Shown: in pieces, positions 1 through 10,604 of the stretch | Layout: the number at the start of each line of letters is the position of its first letter | Position numbering within the stretch: position 1 is the stretch's first letter | The notes under the pieces: generated by a model | The model's input: only the letters and a program-made list of their open reading frames with translations | Told to the model about the DNA's origin: nothing | Database searches by the model: none | Translations under genes and position numbers: made by a program | NCBI RefSeq assembly: GCF_900184255.1 | Contig: NZ_LT854637.1 | Span: forward strand, 1-59,961 | Length of the DNA: 59,961 bases | Direction: 5' to 3' | Source: Haloimpatiens massiliensis | GTDB lineage: Bacteria > Bacillota > Clostridia > Clostridiales > Clostridiaceae

Positions 1-861
<861 letters not shown>

Positions 862-1015
862 AGTTCAATCTCAAACTCAAATTCACTGACTTTATGATTT
901 ATCATCATCATCTCTGTTTAATTTTCAAAGACCAGTTTTTCTCTGTCGCCTTGCGACGAAATATATAATATCATATAAACAAAACTATATTTTTATAAAT
1001 TAATTAAATTATATA
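862..1015 (-). promoter_or_regulatory. rrn leader and probable promoter region
   Basis: Read on the minus strand, this leader contains a small hairpin (GTCGC at 945-949 with GCGAC at 953-957). It is followed by CTTTGAAAATTAAACAGAG, a motif typical of clostridial pre-16S leaders involved in processing or antitermination. Upstream (about 958-1010) the sequence is almost pure A/T with several TATAAT-like words. I cannot assign one -35/-10 pair with certainty. Confidence 0.55.
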
Positions 1016-1127
1016 GTTTAAATACAATTTTCTCTTTTTTATTTCTTTTTACTTAGTTTTTCTTATATAGATACGCAAGGTTAAGTTTATTATTATTTTT
1101 TGGTAAATATTTGTTTTATATAAACCA

Positions 1128-1166
1128 ATAAAAAAATGCTACATGTTTATGTAGCATTTTTTATTA
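1128..1166 (-). terminator. gyrA terminator (bidirectional-looking hairpin)
   Basis: A perfect stem, AATGCTACAT with ATGTAGCATT around a 4-nt loop, is flanked by an A-run on one side and a T-run on the other, about 20 bp past the gyrA stop. It separates the origin operon from the rrn promoter. It could also work on the opposite strand. Confidence 0.85.
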
Positions 1167-1186
1167 CTTTATTATTCTTCACTTTA

Positions 1187-3742
1187 TTATTCTTCACTTT
1201 GTTCTTGTTCTAATATTTCATTATTCTCTTCTTGGTCTACTGAATCAATGTTCTGTTCTTGATTGCCATTTTGTTGTTTCTCTGCTAGGCTATTATCTTC
1301 ATCAATATTTTCTTCACACATTTTTTCATCTTCACAGTTAATTTTAGCCATAGCCACTACTTCTATTTCTTCTCCAGTTTTCATAAGAGTTACGCCCATA
1401 GTATTTCTGCTTGTAATAGATATATCAGAAACATTTATCCTTATAACTATATCTTTACTATTTATAAGCATTATTTCATCCGTTTCTTTGACCATCTTAG
1501 CTCCAACTATATACCCGGTCTTATCTGTAACCTTATAAGTTATAATACCTTTTCCGCCTCTTTTTATAGTACTATATTCTGAAATAGGAGTTCTCTTACC
1601 AAATCCATTTTGGCTTACAACTAATAATTTTTCATCTTCATTTACTACATTCATAGACACTGCTATATCATTATTTCTTAAAGTTATAGCTTTAACACCT
1701 GCTGCATTTCTTCCCATAGGTCTAACATCAGTCTCTTTAAATCTTATGCTGTATCCATTTCTTGTAACCATTATAAGCTCATTGTTTCCATCTGTTAATT
1801 TAGCATCTATTAGCTCATCTCCATCTTTTAATGTTACAGCATTTAATCCTGATTTCCTTATATTAGCATATTGACTTAAGGATGTTTTCTTTACTATACC
1901 TTTTTTAGTAGCCATCATTAGGTATTTATCTTTATCAAATTCTTTTAAAGCTATTACCGCTTGAATTCTTTCTTCTTGATTTAAAGGAATTATATTTATT
2001 ATGTTGGTTCCTTTAGCTGTTCTTCCTGCTTCTGGTATCTCATATGCCTTTAACTTATACGTTCTACCTTCATTAGTAAAGAACATCAATTCATTATGTG
2101 TTGATGTAATAAATAAATGTTCAACAAAGTCTTCTTCCTTCGTTGCCATAGCCTGTATTCCTCTTCCGCCTCTTTTTTGAGCACTATAGGTATCTTCCGG
2201 CAATCTCTTAATATAACCTTCATGAGTTAATGTTATAACTACATTTTGCTCTTCTATTAAATCCTCAATGTCTATATCATGAATATTTTTTTCTATGGCA
2301 GATCTTCTTTCATCACCATATTTATCTCTTATTTCTAAAAGTTCTTCTTTGATTAGGTTTAAAAGTATCTCCTTATTTCCTAATATTTCTTTTAATCTCT
2401 TTATATTTTCCTGTAATGCGTTATATTCATCTTCTATTTTTTCTCTTTCCAAACCTGTTAATCTTTGAAGCTTCATGTCTAGTATTGCTTGGGATTGTTT
2501 TTCAGAAAGATTAAATTTACTCATAAGGCCATTTCTTGCTTCTTGAGTAGTTTTAGAAGCTCTTATTAAGCTTATTACCTCATCTATATGATCTAATGCT
2601 ATTTTTAATCCTTCTAAAATATGAGCTCTTGCTAAAGCTTTATCTAGCTCAAATTGAGTTCTTCTTGTAATTACTTCTTCTTGGAATTTCACATACTCTA
2701 CTAATATTTGTTTTAAATTTAAAACTTTAGGTTCATTGTTTACTAATGCTAGCATTATTACTCCAAAGGTATCTTGAAGTCTAGTATGCTTATATAACCT
2801 ATTTAAAACCACATTAGGATTGGCATCCCTTTTTAGTTCAATGACGATTCTCATACCTTCTCTATCAGATTCGTCTCTTAAATCAGATATACCATCTACC
2901 TTTTTATTTTTAACTAAATTAGCTATATTCTCTATAAGTCTTGACTTATTTACCTGATAAGGTATTTCAGTAACTATTATTCTAGTTCTTCCTTTTTCTT
3001 CTTCTATGTCTGTTTTAGCCCTCATGACTATTCTTCCTCTACCAGTTTCATAAGCCTGCCTAATTCCAGCAGTTCCTTTTATTATTCCTGCTGTTGGGAA
3101 ATCTGGTCCTTTTATCTTTGTCATGAGTTCTTGTATTGTAACTTCGGGATTATCTATAAGCATTATTATGCCATCTACTACTTCTCTTAGGTTATGAGGT
3201 GGTATATTAGTGGCCATACCTACTGCTATACCTGCTGAACCATTTACTAATAAATTAGGAAATCTAGATGGTAAAACGCAAGGTTCCTTTTCTTCTCCAT
3301 CAAAGTTAGGTATGAAATCTACAGTATTTTTATTTATATCCCTAATCATCTGTAGATTTATTTTGCTCATTTTAGCCTCAGTATACCTCATAGCCGCAGC
3401 ACCATCGCCATCTATAGAACCAAAGTTTCCATGGCCATCTACAAGAGTATATCTCATATTAAAATCTTGAGCCATTCTAACAAGAGCATCATAAACTGCA
3501 GTATCACCATGTGGATGGTATTTACCTAAAACGTCTCCGACTATTCTTGCACATTTTCTATATCCCTTTTCTGGTGTTAAACCTAGCTCATGCATAGAAT
3601 AAATTATTCTTCTATGAACTGGCTTTAAACCATCTCTTACATCGGGCAGTGCACGACCTACTATTACACTCATAGCGTAATCTATATAAGATTTTTTCAT
3701 TTCATTCTTTACATCTACTGGTAGTATTTTACCTTCAAACAT
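1187..3742 (-). CDS. gyrA: DNA gyrase subunit A
   Basis: Type IIA topoisomerase subunit that breaks and rejoins DNA to introduce negative supercoils with GyrB. The 851-aa product has the full architecture: N-terminal breakage-reunion domain with the catalytic Tyr at ~120 (motif AAMRYTEAK), QRDR with Thr81 and Asp85 at the usual quinolone-contact sites, coiled-coil tower, then a C-terminal six-bladed pinwheel with the GyrA box QKRGGRGI. The last ~45 residues are an acidic Glu/Gln/Asn tail, variable in the family. SD AGAGGTG precedes the ATG, 21 bp after gyrB. A 15-16 bp direct duplication (TTATTATTCTTCACTT) overlaps the stop codon, so the last residues and stop are repeated just downstream. 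Thr at position 81 is the wild-type residue in clostridia. Confidence 0.98.
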   Translation of the reverse strand: MFEGKILPVDVKNEMKKSYIDYAMSVIVGRALPDVRDGLKPVHRRIIYSMHELGLTPEKGYRKCARIVGDVLGKYHPHGDTAVYDALVRMAQDFNMRYTLVDGHGNFGSIDGDGAAAMRYTEAKMSKINLQMIRDINKNTVDFIPNFDGEEKEPCVLPSRFPNLLVNGSAGIAVGMATNIPPHNLREVVDGIIMLIDNPEVTIQELMTKIKGPDFPTAGIIKGTAGIRQAYETGRGRIVMRAKTDIEEEKGRTRIIVTEIPYQVNKSRLIENIANLVKNKKVDGISDLRDESDREGMRIVIELKRDANPNVVLNRLYKHTRLQDTFGVIMLALVNNEPKVLNLKQILVEYVKFQEEVITRRTQFELDKALARAHILEGLKIALDHIDEVISLIRASKTTQEARNGLMSKFNLSEKQSQAILDMKLQRLTGLEREKIEDEYNALQENIKRLKEILGNKEILLNLIKEELLEIRDKYGDERRSAIEKNIHDIDIEDLIEEQNVVITLTHEGYIKRLPEDTYSAQKRGGRGIQAMATKEEDFVEHLFITSTHNELMFFTNEGRTYKLKAYEIPEAGRTAKGTNIINIIPLNQEERIQAVIALKEFDKDKYLMMATKKGIVKKTSLSQYANIRKSGLNAVTLKDGDELIDAKLTDGNNELIMVTRNGYSIRFKETDVRPMGRNAAGVKAITLRNNDIAVSMNVVNEDEKLLVVSQNGFGKRTPISEYSTIKRGGKGIITYKVTDKTGYIVGAKMVKETDEIMLINSKDIVIRINVSDISITSRNTMGVTLMKTGEEIEVVAMAKINCEDEKMCEENIDEDNSLAEKQQNGNQEQNIDSVDQEENNEILEQEQSEE

Positions 3743-3763
3743 GTAGTTACACCTCTTTTATCT

Positions 3764-5671
3764 TTATATATCTAGGTTAACAACTTTTTTAGCATTTTCC
3801 TCAATAAACTGTCTGCGAGGTTCTACTTTATCACCCATAAGTATAGTGAATATCTCATCTGCAGCCATAGCGTCTTCTACCGTTACCTTTAGTAAGGTTC
3901 TTTTATCTGGATCCATGGTAGTTTCCCAAAGTTGTTCCGCGTCCATTTCTCCTAGACCTTTGTATCTTTGAATTTCTGTATTTGTATCTTTTCCTCCAAC
4001 TTCCTGTAATATCATATCTAATTCTTTATCACTGTAAGAATAATATTCTTTCTTGCCTTTAGATATTTTATAAAGTGGAGGTTGTGCAATATATACATGT
4101 CCTTGCTCTACTAATTCTTTCATGTATCTGTAGAAGAATGTTAAAAGCAAAGTTCTTATATGGGCACCATCAACGTCCGCATCTGTCATTATTATAATTC
4201 TATTATATCTTATTTTACTTATATCAAATTCTTTTCCTATACCCGCACCAAAAGCTGTTACCATAGATCTTATTTCCTGGTAACCTAATATTTTATCAAG
4301 CCTCTGTTTTTCTACATTCATTATTTTACCCCTTAGAGGTAAGATAGCTTGAAATTCTCTATTTCTTCCTTGTTTTGCGCTACCACCTGCAGAGTCTCCC
4401 TCTACTAAGTATATTTCACATTTCTCTGGATCCTTTGAAGAACAATCCGAAAGTTTTCCTGGCAATGATGTACTTTCAAGTACAGATTTTCTTCTTGTGA
4501 GTTCCCTTGCCTTTTTAGCAGCTTCTCTTGCACGAGATGCAGTAAGTCCCTTATCTACTATAATTTTTGCAATCTGAGGATTTTCTTCAAGATAAGCCTC
4601 TACTGTTTCTGTAAGTATGCTATCTACTATTCCACGTGCTTCACTATTTCCTAGTTTTGTTTTTGTCTGCCCTTCAAATTGAGGCTCTGTAAGTTTTACA
4701 GATATTACAGCTGTAAGTCCTTCCCTTATATCCTCTCCTGATAGATTTTTATCATTTTCTTTTAAAAATCCAAATTTCTTAGAATAATCATTTATTATTC
4801 TTGTAAGAGCAGCTTTAAAACCAGCTAAATGTGTTCCACCTTCTACAGTATCTATATTATTTGCAAAAGAAAAGATGTTCTCTGAGTATGTATCGTTATG
4901 TTGAAGGGCCATTTCTACAATATAATCATCTTTAGTACCTTCTACATATATTGGTTCTGGATACAACGCCTGTTTATTTCTATTTAAGTAACTTACAAAA
5001 GATTTTATTCCACCTTCATAGTGGAAAATCTCTTCTTTTTCTTCTCTTTCGTCTTTAAATATTATTTTAATTCCCTTGTTTAAAAATGCTAATTCTCTTA
5101 ATCTTTGAGCTAATGTATCATAATCAAAATCTATTTCCTCAAAAATTTCGGAATCTGGAAGAAAATATGTCTTTGTTCCATGCTTATCTGAATTTCCTAC
5201 TTTATCTAAACCTGTAACAGCCTTTCCTCTTGAATATTCCTGCTTCCAAACATCCCCATCTCTAAAAACTGTAACACTACAGTGCTCTGATAAAGCATTA
5301 ACTACAGAAGCACCAACACCATGAAGTCCTCCGGATACCTTGTATCCTCCCCCTCCAAATTTACCTCCAGCATGAAGTACTGTCATTATAACTTCAACTG
5401 TAGGCATCTTCATCTTATGGTGCATACCTACAGGCATACCTCTACCATTATCCTCTATGGTAACTGAGTTATCTTTATGTATATTTACCTGTATTTCATC
5501 ACAATAACCTTCTAATGCTTCATCTATACTATTATCTACTATTTCATAAACCAAGTGATGAAGTCCTCTTAAACTAGTACTACCTATATACATTCCTGGT
5601 CTTTTTCTTACAGCTTCCAGACCCTCTAGTACCTGTATTTGACTTTCATCATAAACTCCGTTATTTTCCAT
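3764..5671 (-). CDS. gyrB: DNA gyrase subunit B
   Basis: ATPase subunit of gyrase. The 635-aa length is normal for Firmicutes GyrB without the proteobacterial insert. The GHKL ATP-binding motifs (DNGRGMP, then GGLHGVGASVVNALS) lie within the first ~125 residues. The transducer domain is followed by the Toprim centre with EGDSAGG and DADVDGAHI, and the C-terminal QRYKGLGEM motif. A strong SD GGAGGT stands 7-8 bp before the ATG. It lies between remB and gyrA in the dnaA-dnaN-yaaA-recF-remB-gyrB-gyrA order typical of Firmicutes origins. No anomalies seen. Confidence 0.98.
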   Translation of the reverse strand: MENNGVYDESQIQVLEGLEAVRKRPGMYIGSTSLRGLHHLVYEIVDNSIDEALEGYCDEIQVNIHKDNSVTIEDNGRGMPVGMHHKMKMPTVEVIMTVLHAGGKFGGGGYKVSGGLHGVGASVVNALSEHCSVTVFRDGDVWKQEYSRGKAVTGLDKVGNSDKHGTKTYFLPDSEIFEEIDFDYDTLAQRLRELAFLNKGIKIIFKDEREEKEEIFHYEGGIKSFVSYLNRNKQALYPEPIYVEGTKDDYIVEMALQHNDTYSENIFSFANNIDTVEGGTHLAGFKAALTRIINDYSKKFGFLKENDKNLSGEDIREGLTAVISVKLTEPQFEGQTKTKLGNSEARGIVDSILTETVEAYLEENPQIAKIIVDKGLTASRAREAAKKARELTRRKSVLESTSLPGKLSDCSSKDPEKCEIYLVEGDSAGGSAKQGRNREFQAILPLRGKIMNVEKQRLDKILGYQEIRSMVTAFGAGIGKEFDISKIRYNRIIIMTDADVDGAHIRTLLLTFFYRYMKELVEQGHVYIAQPPLYKISKGKKEYYSYSDKELDMILQEVGGKDTNTEIQRYKGLGEMDAEQLWETTMDPDKRTLLKVTVEDAMAADEIFTILMGDKVEPRRQFIEENAKKVVNLDI

Positions 5672-5695
5672 TAAAACTTTACCTCCTAACCTACG

Positions 5696-5959
5696 CTATA
5701 GTTGAAAGTATATGGTTTTAGCTCTTTTTTGAAGAGTAGATGACGATATTGGAGACAAATATATTTTGCTCTTCTTATCAACTTCTGCAATAACAAAGGA
5801 TTTAGGCTTTTCCTTAGTAACTCTCTCTACAAAACCATCCTCTTCTGCCAATCTTAAAAATTGACTGGTATCTGAACTATACATAGTAGTTTCCATATCA
5901 AAAATTCCTATGACATCTTCTACTGGCACTACTACATTCTCACCTAAATGTAAAAACAT
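5696..5959 (-). CDS. remB: RemB/YaaB-like DUF370 regulator
   Basis: Small 87-aa DUF370 family protein. The paralogue RemA is a DNA-binding activator of matrix genes in Bacillus; the role of the recF-gyrB linked form (YaaB/RemB) is less clear. The sequence shows the family start MFLHLGENVVVPVEDVIGIFDMET and a beta-rich C-terminal half ending in YFQL. SD AAGGAGG lies 7 bp upstream of the ATG. It sits between recF and gyrB with short gaps, so it is probably co-transcribed. Assignment rests on motif and synteny; a function in this organism is not shown. Confidence 0.85.
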   Translation of the reverse strand: MFLHLGENVVVPVEDVIGIFDMETTMYSSDTSQFLRLAEEDGFVERVTKEKPKSFVIAEVDKKSKIYLSPISSSTLQKRAKTIYFQL

Positions 5960-5977
5960 AAAATATCCTCCTTAGAA

Positions 5978-7078
5978 CTACTTAATTCTTTCTATATTTC
6001 CATTTCTAACTTCATAAGCTAAAGAGTCTTCTCCTAGATATTCTTGAATATTATGCATGCCCGTACAGGTTATAATTGTTTGAATGTCTTTTATAGAACT
6101 TAATATATATTTTTGTCTCCTAATATCTAATTCTGATAAAACATCATCCAATAAAAGAACAGGATATTCCCCTGTTATACTTTTAATTATATCCAAAAAA
6201 GCAAACTTTATTGTTAATACAGAAGTTCTTTGTTGACCTTGTGAACCATATTCTCTAGCATCTATATCGTTTATTTTTATATCAAAATCATCTCTGTGTG
6301 GTCCTGCTGATGTATTTCTCTTATCCATATCACTTTTTCTATGACTTTTTAATAAATAAAAAAGAGCCTGTTCTACGTCTTTTGTATCCTGAATATTTTT
6401 AATTTGAGATACATAACTAAAACTTATTTTTTCTTTTCCACTAGTTATATTTGAATGTATACTCTCTCCATATTTATTAAGCATTTTTATGTATTTTAAT
6501 CTTTCTGTGATTAAATACGCTCCAAAAGAACTCATTTGAGTATCATATACATCTAAAATACCTTCATCAACTTTCATACATTTTAAAAGGGAATTTCTTT
6601 CTCCTAAAGTCTTTTTATATGCAGATAAATTATAATAATACTTTTTACTTAATTTGCAAAGCTCTATATCTAAAAGTCGTCTTCTTGCAGAGGGAGAACC
6701 TTTAACAGTATCTAAATCCTCTGGGGAAAACATAACTACATTAAAAATTCCAATAAGGTCAGCTATTTTATTAACCTTTATAGAATTTACATTAATGCCC
6801 TTTTTTCCCTCTTTAAATATTTTTATATCTATTTTTTTATCTAACCTTTCTCTTCCCACTGCAAGAGATATATACGCATTATTTGAATCCCAATTAATAA
6901 GTTCTTTATCTCTGTTTGTTCTATGAGATTTGGCTAAACTGCAGTAGTATATACTTTCAAGTATATTAGTTTTTCCTTGTGCATTATCTCCTACAAGAAC
7001 ATTTACCCCCCTTTTAAAATCTATTAATAAATTATGGTAATTTCTAAAATTTATAAGCTGTAATCCCTTAACATACAT
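5978..7078 (-). CDS. recF: DNA replication/repair protein RecF
   Basis: SMC-like ATPase that loads RecA at single-strand gaps together with RecO and RecR. The 366-aa product has the N-terminal start YVKGLQLINFRNY, a Walker A motif GDNAQGKTN near residue 31-39, the ABC signature SQGQQRT near 300, and Walker B LLLDDVLSELD near 325. The ATG at 7076-7078 follows SD AAAGGTG. It lies between yaaA and remB in the origin cluster. Length and motifs are normal. Confidence 0.97.
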   Translation of the reverse strand: MYVKGLQLINFRNYHNLLIDFKRGVNVLVGDNAQGKTNILESIYYCSLAKSHRTNRDKELINWDSNNAYISLAVGRERLDKKIDIKIFKEGKKGINVNSIKVNKIADLIGIFNVVMFSPEDLDTVKGSPSARRRLLDIELCKLSKKYYYNLSAYKKTLGERNSLLKCMKVDEGILDVYDTQMSSFGAYLITERLKYIKMLNKYGESIHSNITSGKEKISFSYVSQIKNIQDTKDVEQALFYLLKSHRKSDMDKRNTSAGPHRDDFDIKINDIDAREYGSQGQQRTSVLTIKFAFLDIIKSITGEYPVLLLDDVLSELDIRRQKYILSSIKDIQTIITCTGMHNIQEYLGEDSLAYEVRNGNIERIK

Positions 7079-7148
7079 AATTCATACACCTTTTTATTAT
7101 ATCACAATATGATTAGTGACTAAAATAATTAATCTAAATAGTATTTTT

Positions 7149-7355
7149 TTAAACTATTTGGTACTCTGTTCCGTGAAGTTCTATTATATCACCCTTAACT
7201 AATTTTCTACCTCTTCTTGTTTCTGTTTCGCCGTTAACTTTAACTTCACCTTCTTGTATATATATTTTAGCTTCTGATCCTAGAGAAGCTGCACCACTCC
7301 ATTTCAAAAAAGCATCTAACTTTATTTGTTCAGTATTTATACTTATTTTTTCCAT
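7149..7355 (-). CDS. yaaA: S4-domain RNA-binding protein YaaA
   Basis: 68-aa stand-alone S4 RNA-binding protein of the YaaA/RlbA family, which sits between dnaN and recF in most Firmicutes and is linked to large-subunit ribosome maturation. The S4 fold is visible: LDAFLKWSGAASLGSEAK, then EGEVKVNGETETRRGRKLVKGD. SD AAGGAG lies ahead of the ATG, and the gene follows dnaN after 23 bp. The specific RNA target is unknown here. Confidence 0.9.
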   Translation of the reverse strand: MEKISINTEQIKLDAFLKWSGAASLGSEAKIYIQEGEVKVNGETETRRGRKLVKGDIIELHGTEYQIV

Positions 7356-7378
7356 AATATATAAACTCCTTTTGTTAT

Positions 7379-8482
7379 TTATCTAACAGCAACTCTAACT
7401 GGAAGCAATAAATATGTGCAGTTATTATTTTCCTTATTTTTGATTATGCAAGGACTAACACTGCTAGAAAATTCCATGTATATTTCTTCTTCTTCCATTA
7501 TTTTAAACACATCAATTAAATATCTTGAGTTAAATGCAGTTTTTAAAGACTCACCTTGCAAAATTATATTTAATTCTTCTCTAACCTTTCCCAATTGAGA
7601 ATTAGATGTAATTATCATATTGTCATCTTTTATATCAAATTTTACTAAATTAGTATTTCCATCTTTACCCATAAGCGATGCTCTTTCAATACAACCTAGT
7701 ATTTCATCTTTTTTAGTAGTAACTCTAAGGTTGTATTCCTCTGGTATTATAGAGTCGTATTTTATAAAATCTCCTTCCAAAAGTCTTGATATAATTTTAG
7801 TTTTTCCTAAATTAAACAATATATGATTATCTGTAAAAGATAAAGCAACCTTTTTTTCATCATCTTCTAATATTTTAGATACTTCATTTAGTGTTTTACC
7901 AGGAATTACACAATTTATATCATTTTCTTCATCAATATTTTCACTGCGTAAAGCAAGTCTATATCCATCTAGAGCAACTAGATTAAGTTTATTTTTTGTT
8001 ATTTCAAATAAAACACCAGTTAATATAGGTCTTGTTTCATCTTGTGCTACAGCAAATATTGTTCCTTTTATCATATTTTTAAGTAATTTCTGTGATAATA
8101 AGCACATTTTATTTTCATCTATTGTTGGTATTTCTGGGTATTCATCTGCACTCATGTGGAAAAGTGTGGAGTTGGATTTTTCACACTTTATATCTATACT
8201 ATTTTTTTCTGTAGTTCGTATTTCTACAGTACTATTAGGTAATTTTTTAATTATTTCACCAAAAAGTCTTGAATCTAGAACTATTCTTCCATTTTCAAGT
8301 ACATTAGCTTCTACTTTAGTCTCTATACTTAGATCTATATCTGAACCTATTAAAGTAACAGTATTATTTTCAGCTATTAATAGTATTCCTTGTAATATAG
8401 ACATAGTAGATTTTCCTGTAATAGCTTTTTGAGCTATATTAATAGCTTCTTGTAATTTACTTTTTTCACATGTAAATATCAA
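7379..8482 (-). CDS. dnaN: DNA polymerase III beta subunit (sliding clamp)
   Basis: Ring-forming processivity clamp. The 367-aa product has the typical length and three repeated ~120-aa clamp domains. It starts MIFTCEKSKLQEAIN and ends in the family-type LLPVRVAVR, which forms part of the hydrophobic pocket region. SD AAGGAGG lies 10 bp ahead of the ATG. It is separated from dnaA by the 257-bp origin segment with DnaA boxes, so its transcription may be tuned by DnaA binding. Confidence 0.98.
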   Translation of the reverse strand: MIFTCEKSKLQEAINIAQKAITGKSTMSILQGILLIAENNTVTLIGSDIDLSIETKVEANVLENGRIVLDSRLFGEIIKKLPNSTVEIRTTEKNSIDIKCEKSNSTLFHMSADEYPEIPTIDENKMCLLSQKLLKNMIKGTIFAVAQDETRPILTGVLFEITKNKLNLVALDGYRLALRSENIDEENDINCVIPGKTLNEVSKILEDDEKKVALSFTDNHILFNLGKTKIISRLLEGDFIKYDSIIPEEYNLRVTTKKDEILGCIERASLMGKDGNTNLVKFDIKDDNMIITSNSQLGKVREELNIILQGESLKTAFNSRYLIDVFKIMEEEEIYMEFSSSVSPCIIKNKENNNCTYLLLPVRVAVR

Positions 8483-8504
8483 AGTAAAACCTCCTTATTT
8501 ATAA

Positions 8505-8711
8505 ACAACGAATTTTTATATAGAAAGAGAAGATAATATATAGATATTATAGTAGTAATAGTAGTAGGGGCTGTTAGTATGTGGATAAGTAGGTCAACCC
8601 TTTAAAAATGCGTAAAACACAAACAAAAATAATTGTGGATAAATAAATAATAAATTTAATATTTTATCCACAGTATCCAGAGATGAAAACCATATTTTCT
8701 TTTATCCACAA
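8505..8711. other. oriC: oriC, dnaA-dnaN segment: unwinding element with DnaA-trios and DnaA boxes
   Basis: Four perfect DnaA boxes (TTATCCACA or complement) occur at 8580-8588, 8634-8642, 8664-8672 and 8702-8710. Immediately left of the first box are a G-rich patch (8567-8571) and six consecutive 3-bp units TAG TAG TAA TAG TAG TAG at 8550-8567, then A/T-rich DNA. Read 3' to 5' the units are GAT/AAT, the DnaA-trio pattern of the bacterial basal unwinding system known from B. subtilis. The order box, GC patch, trios, AT-rich tract is the canonical one, so DNA opening probably starts around 8530-8567. Confidence 0.88.
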
Positions 8712-8739
8712 GTAATTAAATATATATTATAAACACATG

Positions 8740-10089
8740 TTAATTTTGAGATATTTTATTGCTTAAGTCCTCTATAGTACTCTTAAGTCCGTTATCTTTT
8801 TTTAAGTTGTTTGAGATTTTTTCGTAAGCATGTATAACAGTAGTGTGATCCCTTCCGCCAAATTCTTCTCCTATTTTAGGAAGAGACATATCCGTTAATT
8901 TTCTACATAGATACATAGCTATTTGTCTAGGGTAGGCTATATTTCTAGTTCTCCTAGAGGATTTAAAATCATCCACGCTAAGATTAAAATAACTAGAAAC
9001 AATGTCTTGGATAGAACTAATAGTTATTTGTTTACTTTGACTATTAGAGATTATATCTTTTAGTGCTTCAGAAGCTAAATCTACGCTAATTTCCTTATTA
9101 GTCAAAGAAGAAAAGGCTACTATTCTAATAAGAGCTCCTTCTAATTCCCTAATATTAGATTTAATTTTATTAGCTATATACACCATAACTTCGTTAGGAA
9201 TATTTAGATTTTCCACATCTGCCTTCTTTTTAAGAATGGCTATTCTAGTTTCAAAATCTGGAGCTTGAATATCTGCAATCAGCCCCCATTCGAATCTAGA
9301 TCTTAATCTATCTTCTAATGTAGGAATTTCCTTTGGAGGTCTATCACTAGATAGTATTATTTGTTTATTAGCCTCGTGAAGAGCGTTGAAAGTGTGGAAA
9401 AATTCTTCTTGCGTTCTTTCTTTACCGGCGATAAATTGAATATCGTCAATAAGAAGAATATCTACATTTCTATATTTGTTTCTAAATTCTACGTTTTTAT
9501 CGTCTTTTATAGAATTTATTAATTCATTAGTGAATTTTTCAGAAGTAACATATACAACCTTTGAATTAGGGTTATTCTCTAATACATAATGGCCTATAGC
9601 ATGCATAAGGTGCGTTTTACCCAATCCCACGCCTCCATAAATAAAAAGGGGGTTATAAGCCTTAGCCGGGGATTCTGCTACCGCTAAAGAAGCTGCATGA
9701 GCAAATCTATTACTATTACCTATAACAAAAGAATCAAAGGTATATTTAGGATTCAGAGTAGATGTTATTTCAGGGCTAACTATTATTTTACTCTGTTCTG
9801 GTTTTATTTGCTCCTTTGGTTGAACGTCTACTGCCTCTTCGCTGGCAATTATAAATTCAATATTGTAAGATTTCGAACTTATTAATTTAATAGCATTAGA
9901 AATTAGATTTTTATATCTATTTTCTAATATTTCTTTAGTAAAATTGTTAGGTACCCCTAATTTTAAGCAATCCCTGTCTATGGATATAGGAATTATGCTT
10001 TTAATCCAAGTATTAAAGCTTACTTCTGTAAGTTCACCTTTTATGATATTTAAGGTTTTTTCCCAAATTTGAGTAAGATGAACATCCAT
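8740..10089 (-). CDS. dnaA: Chromosomal replication initiator DnaA
   Basis: AAA+ initiator that binds DnaA boxes and opens oriC. The 449-aa product shows domain I (residues 1-80), a short linker, an AAA+ domain with Walker A GGVGLGKTH (~150) and Walker B ILLIDDIQFIAGK (~210), and domain IV with the DNA-binding signature GGRDHTTVIHAYEKI near the C-terminus. SD GGAGGAT stands before the ATG at 10087-10089. DnaA boxes flank both sides of the gene, which implies autoregulation. Confidence 0.99.
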   Translation of the reverse strand: MDVHLTQIWEKTLNIIKGELTEVSFNTWIKSIIPISIDRDCLKLGVPNNFTKEILENRYKNLISNAIKLISSKSYNIEFIIASEEAVDVQPKEQIKPEQSKIIVSPEITSTLNPKYTFDSFVIGNSNRFAHAASLAVAESPAKAYNPLFIYGGVGLGKTHLMHAIGHYVLENNPNSKVVYVTSEKFTNELINSIKDDKNVEFRNKYRNVDILLIDDIQFIAGKERTQEEFFHTFNALHEANKQIILSSDRPPKEIPTLEDRLRSRFEWGLIADIQAPDFETRIAILKKKADVENLNIPNEVMVYIANKIKSNIRELEGALIRIVAFSSLTNKEISVDLASEALKDIISNSQSKQITISSIQDIVSSYFNLSVDDFKSSRRTRNIAYPRQIAMYLCRKLTDMSLPKIGEEFGGRDHTTVIHAYEKISNNLKKDNGLKSTIEDLSNKISQN

Positions 10090-10136
10090 TTCTTATCCTC
10101 CAGTTCAAAAAAATAATAAACAATATATAAACAGAG

Positions 10137-10467
10137 TTATCTACAATTATTAACCCATCTATAAATACTAGACAAATGTATATAAAAATATTCACATGTT
10201 GATAATTATGTTTATAATTTCAGAGAATCTCATTATAACATAAATTATCAACAGATGCATAAAAAAAGTTATTTACATAAAAAAAAATGATAAAATCCGC
10301 ATAAATAAGCGGTACAAATAAATGTATTAAAAAAATATGTACAGATTAAAACAATTTATCCACAAAGTTATCAACAGCCTGTGTATAATTATTAATAATA
10401 AAAAAATATTCACAGTTCACAATTAATAATATCAAAAGGAATAAAGGTATTCAAGAAGTTATCCACA
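10137..10467. other. oriC: oriC, upstream DnaA-box cluster
   Basis: Between the divergent dnaA and rpmH genes there are perfect DnaA boxes at 10356-10364 and 10459-10467. One-mismatch boxes lie at 10137-10145 (TTATCTACA), 10245-10253 and 10368-10376 (TTATCAACA), and 10380-10388 (TGTGTATAA). Two copies of AAAATATTCACAGTT (about 10402 and 10489) may be weak sites. This is the equivalent of the incA/incB side of the B. subtilis bipartite origin. The 622-bp gap holds no other gene. Confidence 0.88.
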
Positions 10468-10604
10468 AAAATATTAAAAATATGAAAAAATATTCACAGT
10501 TTCTTAGTATAATTTTAAAATTTGGTTTTTTAATAATAGAAAATATAAAAAAAAGTGATTTTAGAATGCAATATTTTTTAACATTAATATACATTTTGTT
10601 CTTC

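Noticed and set aside
10402..10502. Two AAAATATTCACAGTT direct repeats as a CRISPR-like or iteron array
   Set aside because: Only two copies, inside oriC, and best seen as weak DnaA-type sites; no CRISPR repeats or cas genes occur anywhere in the window.
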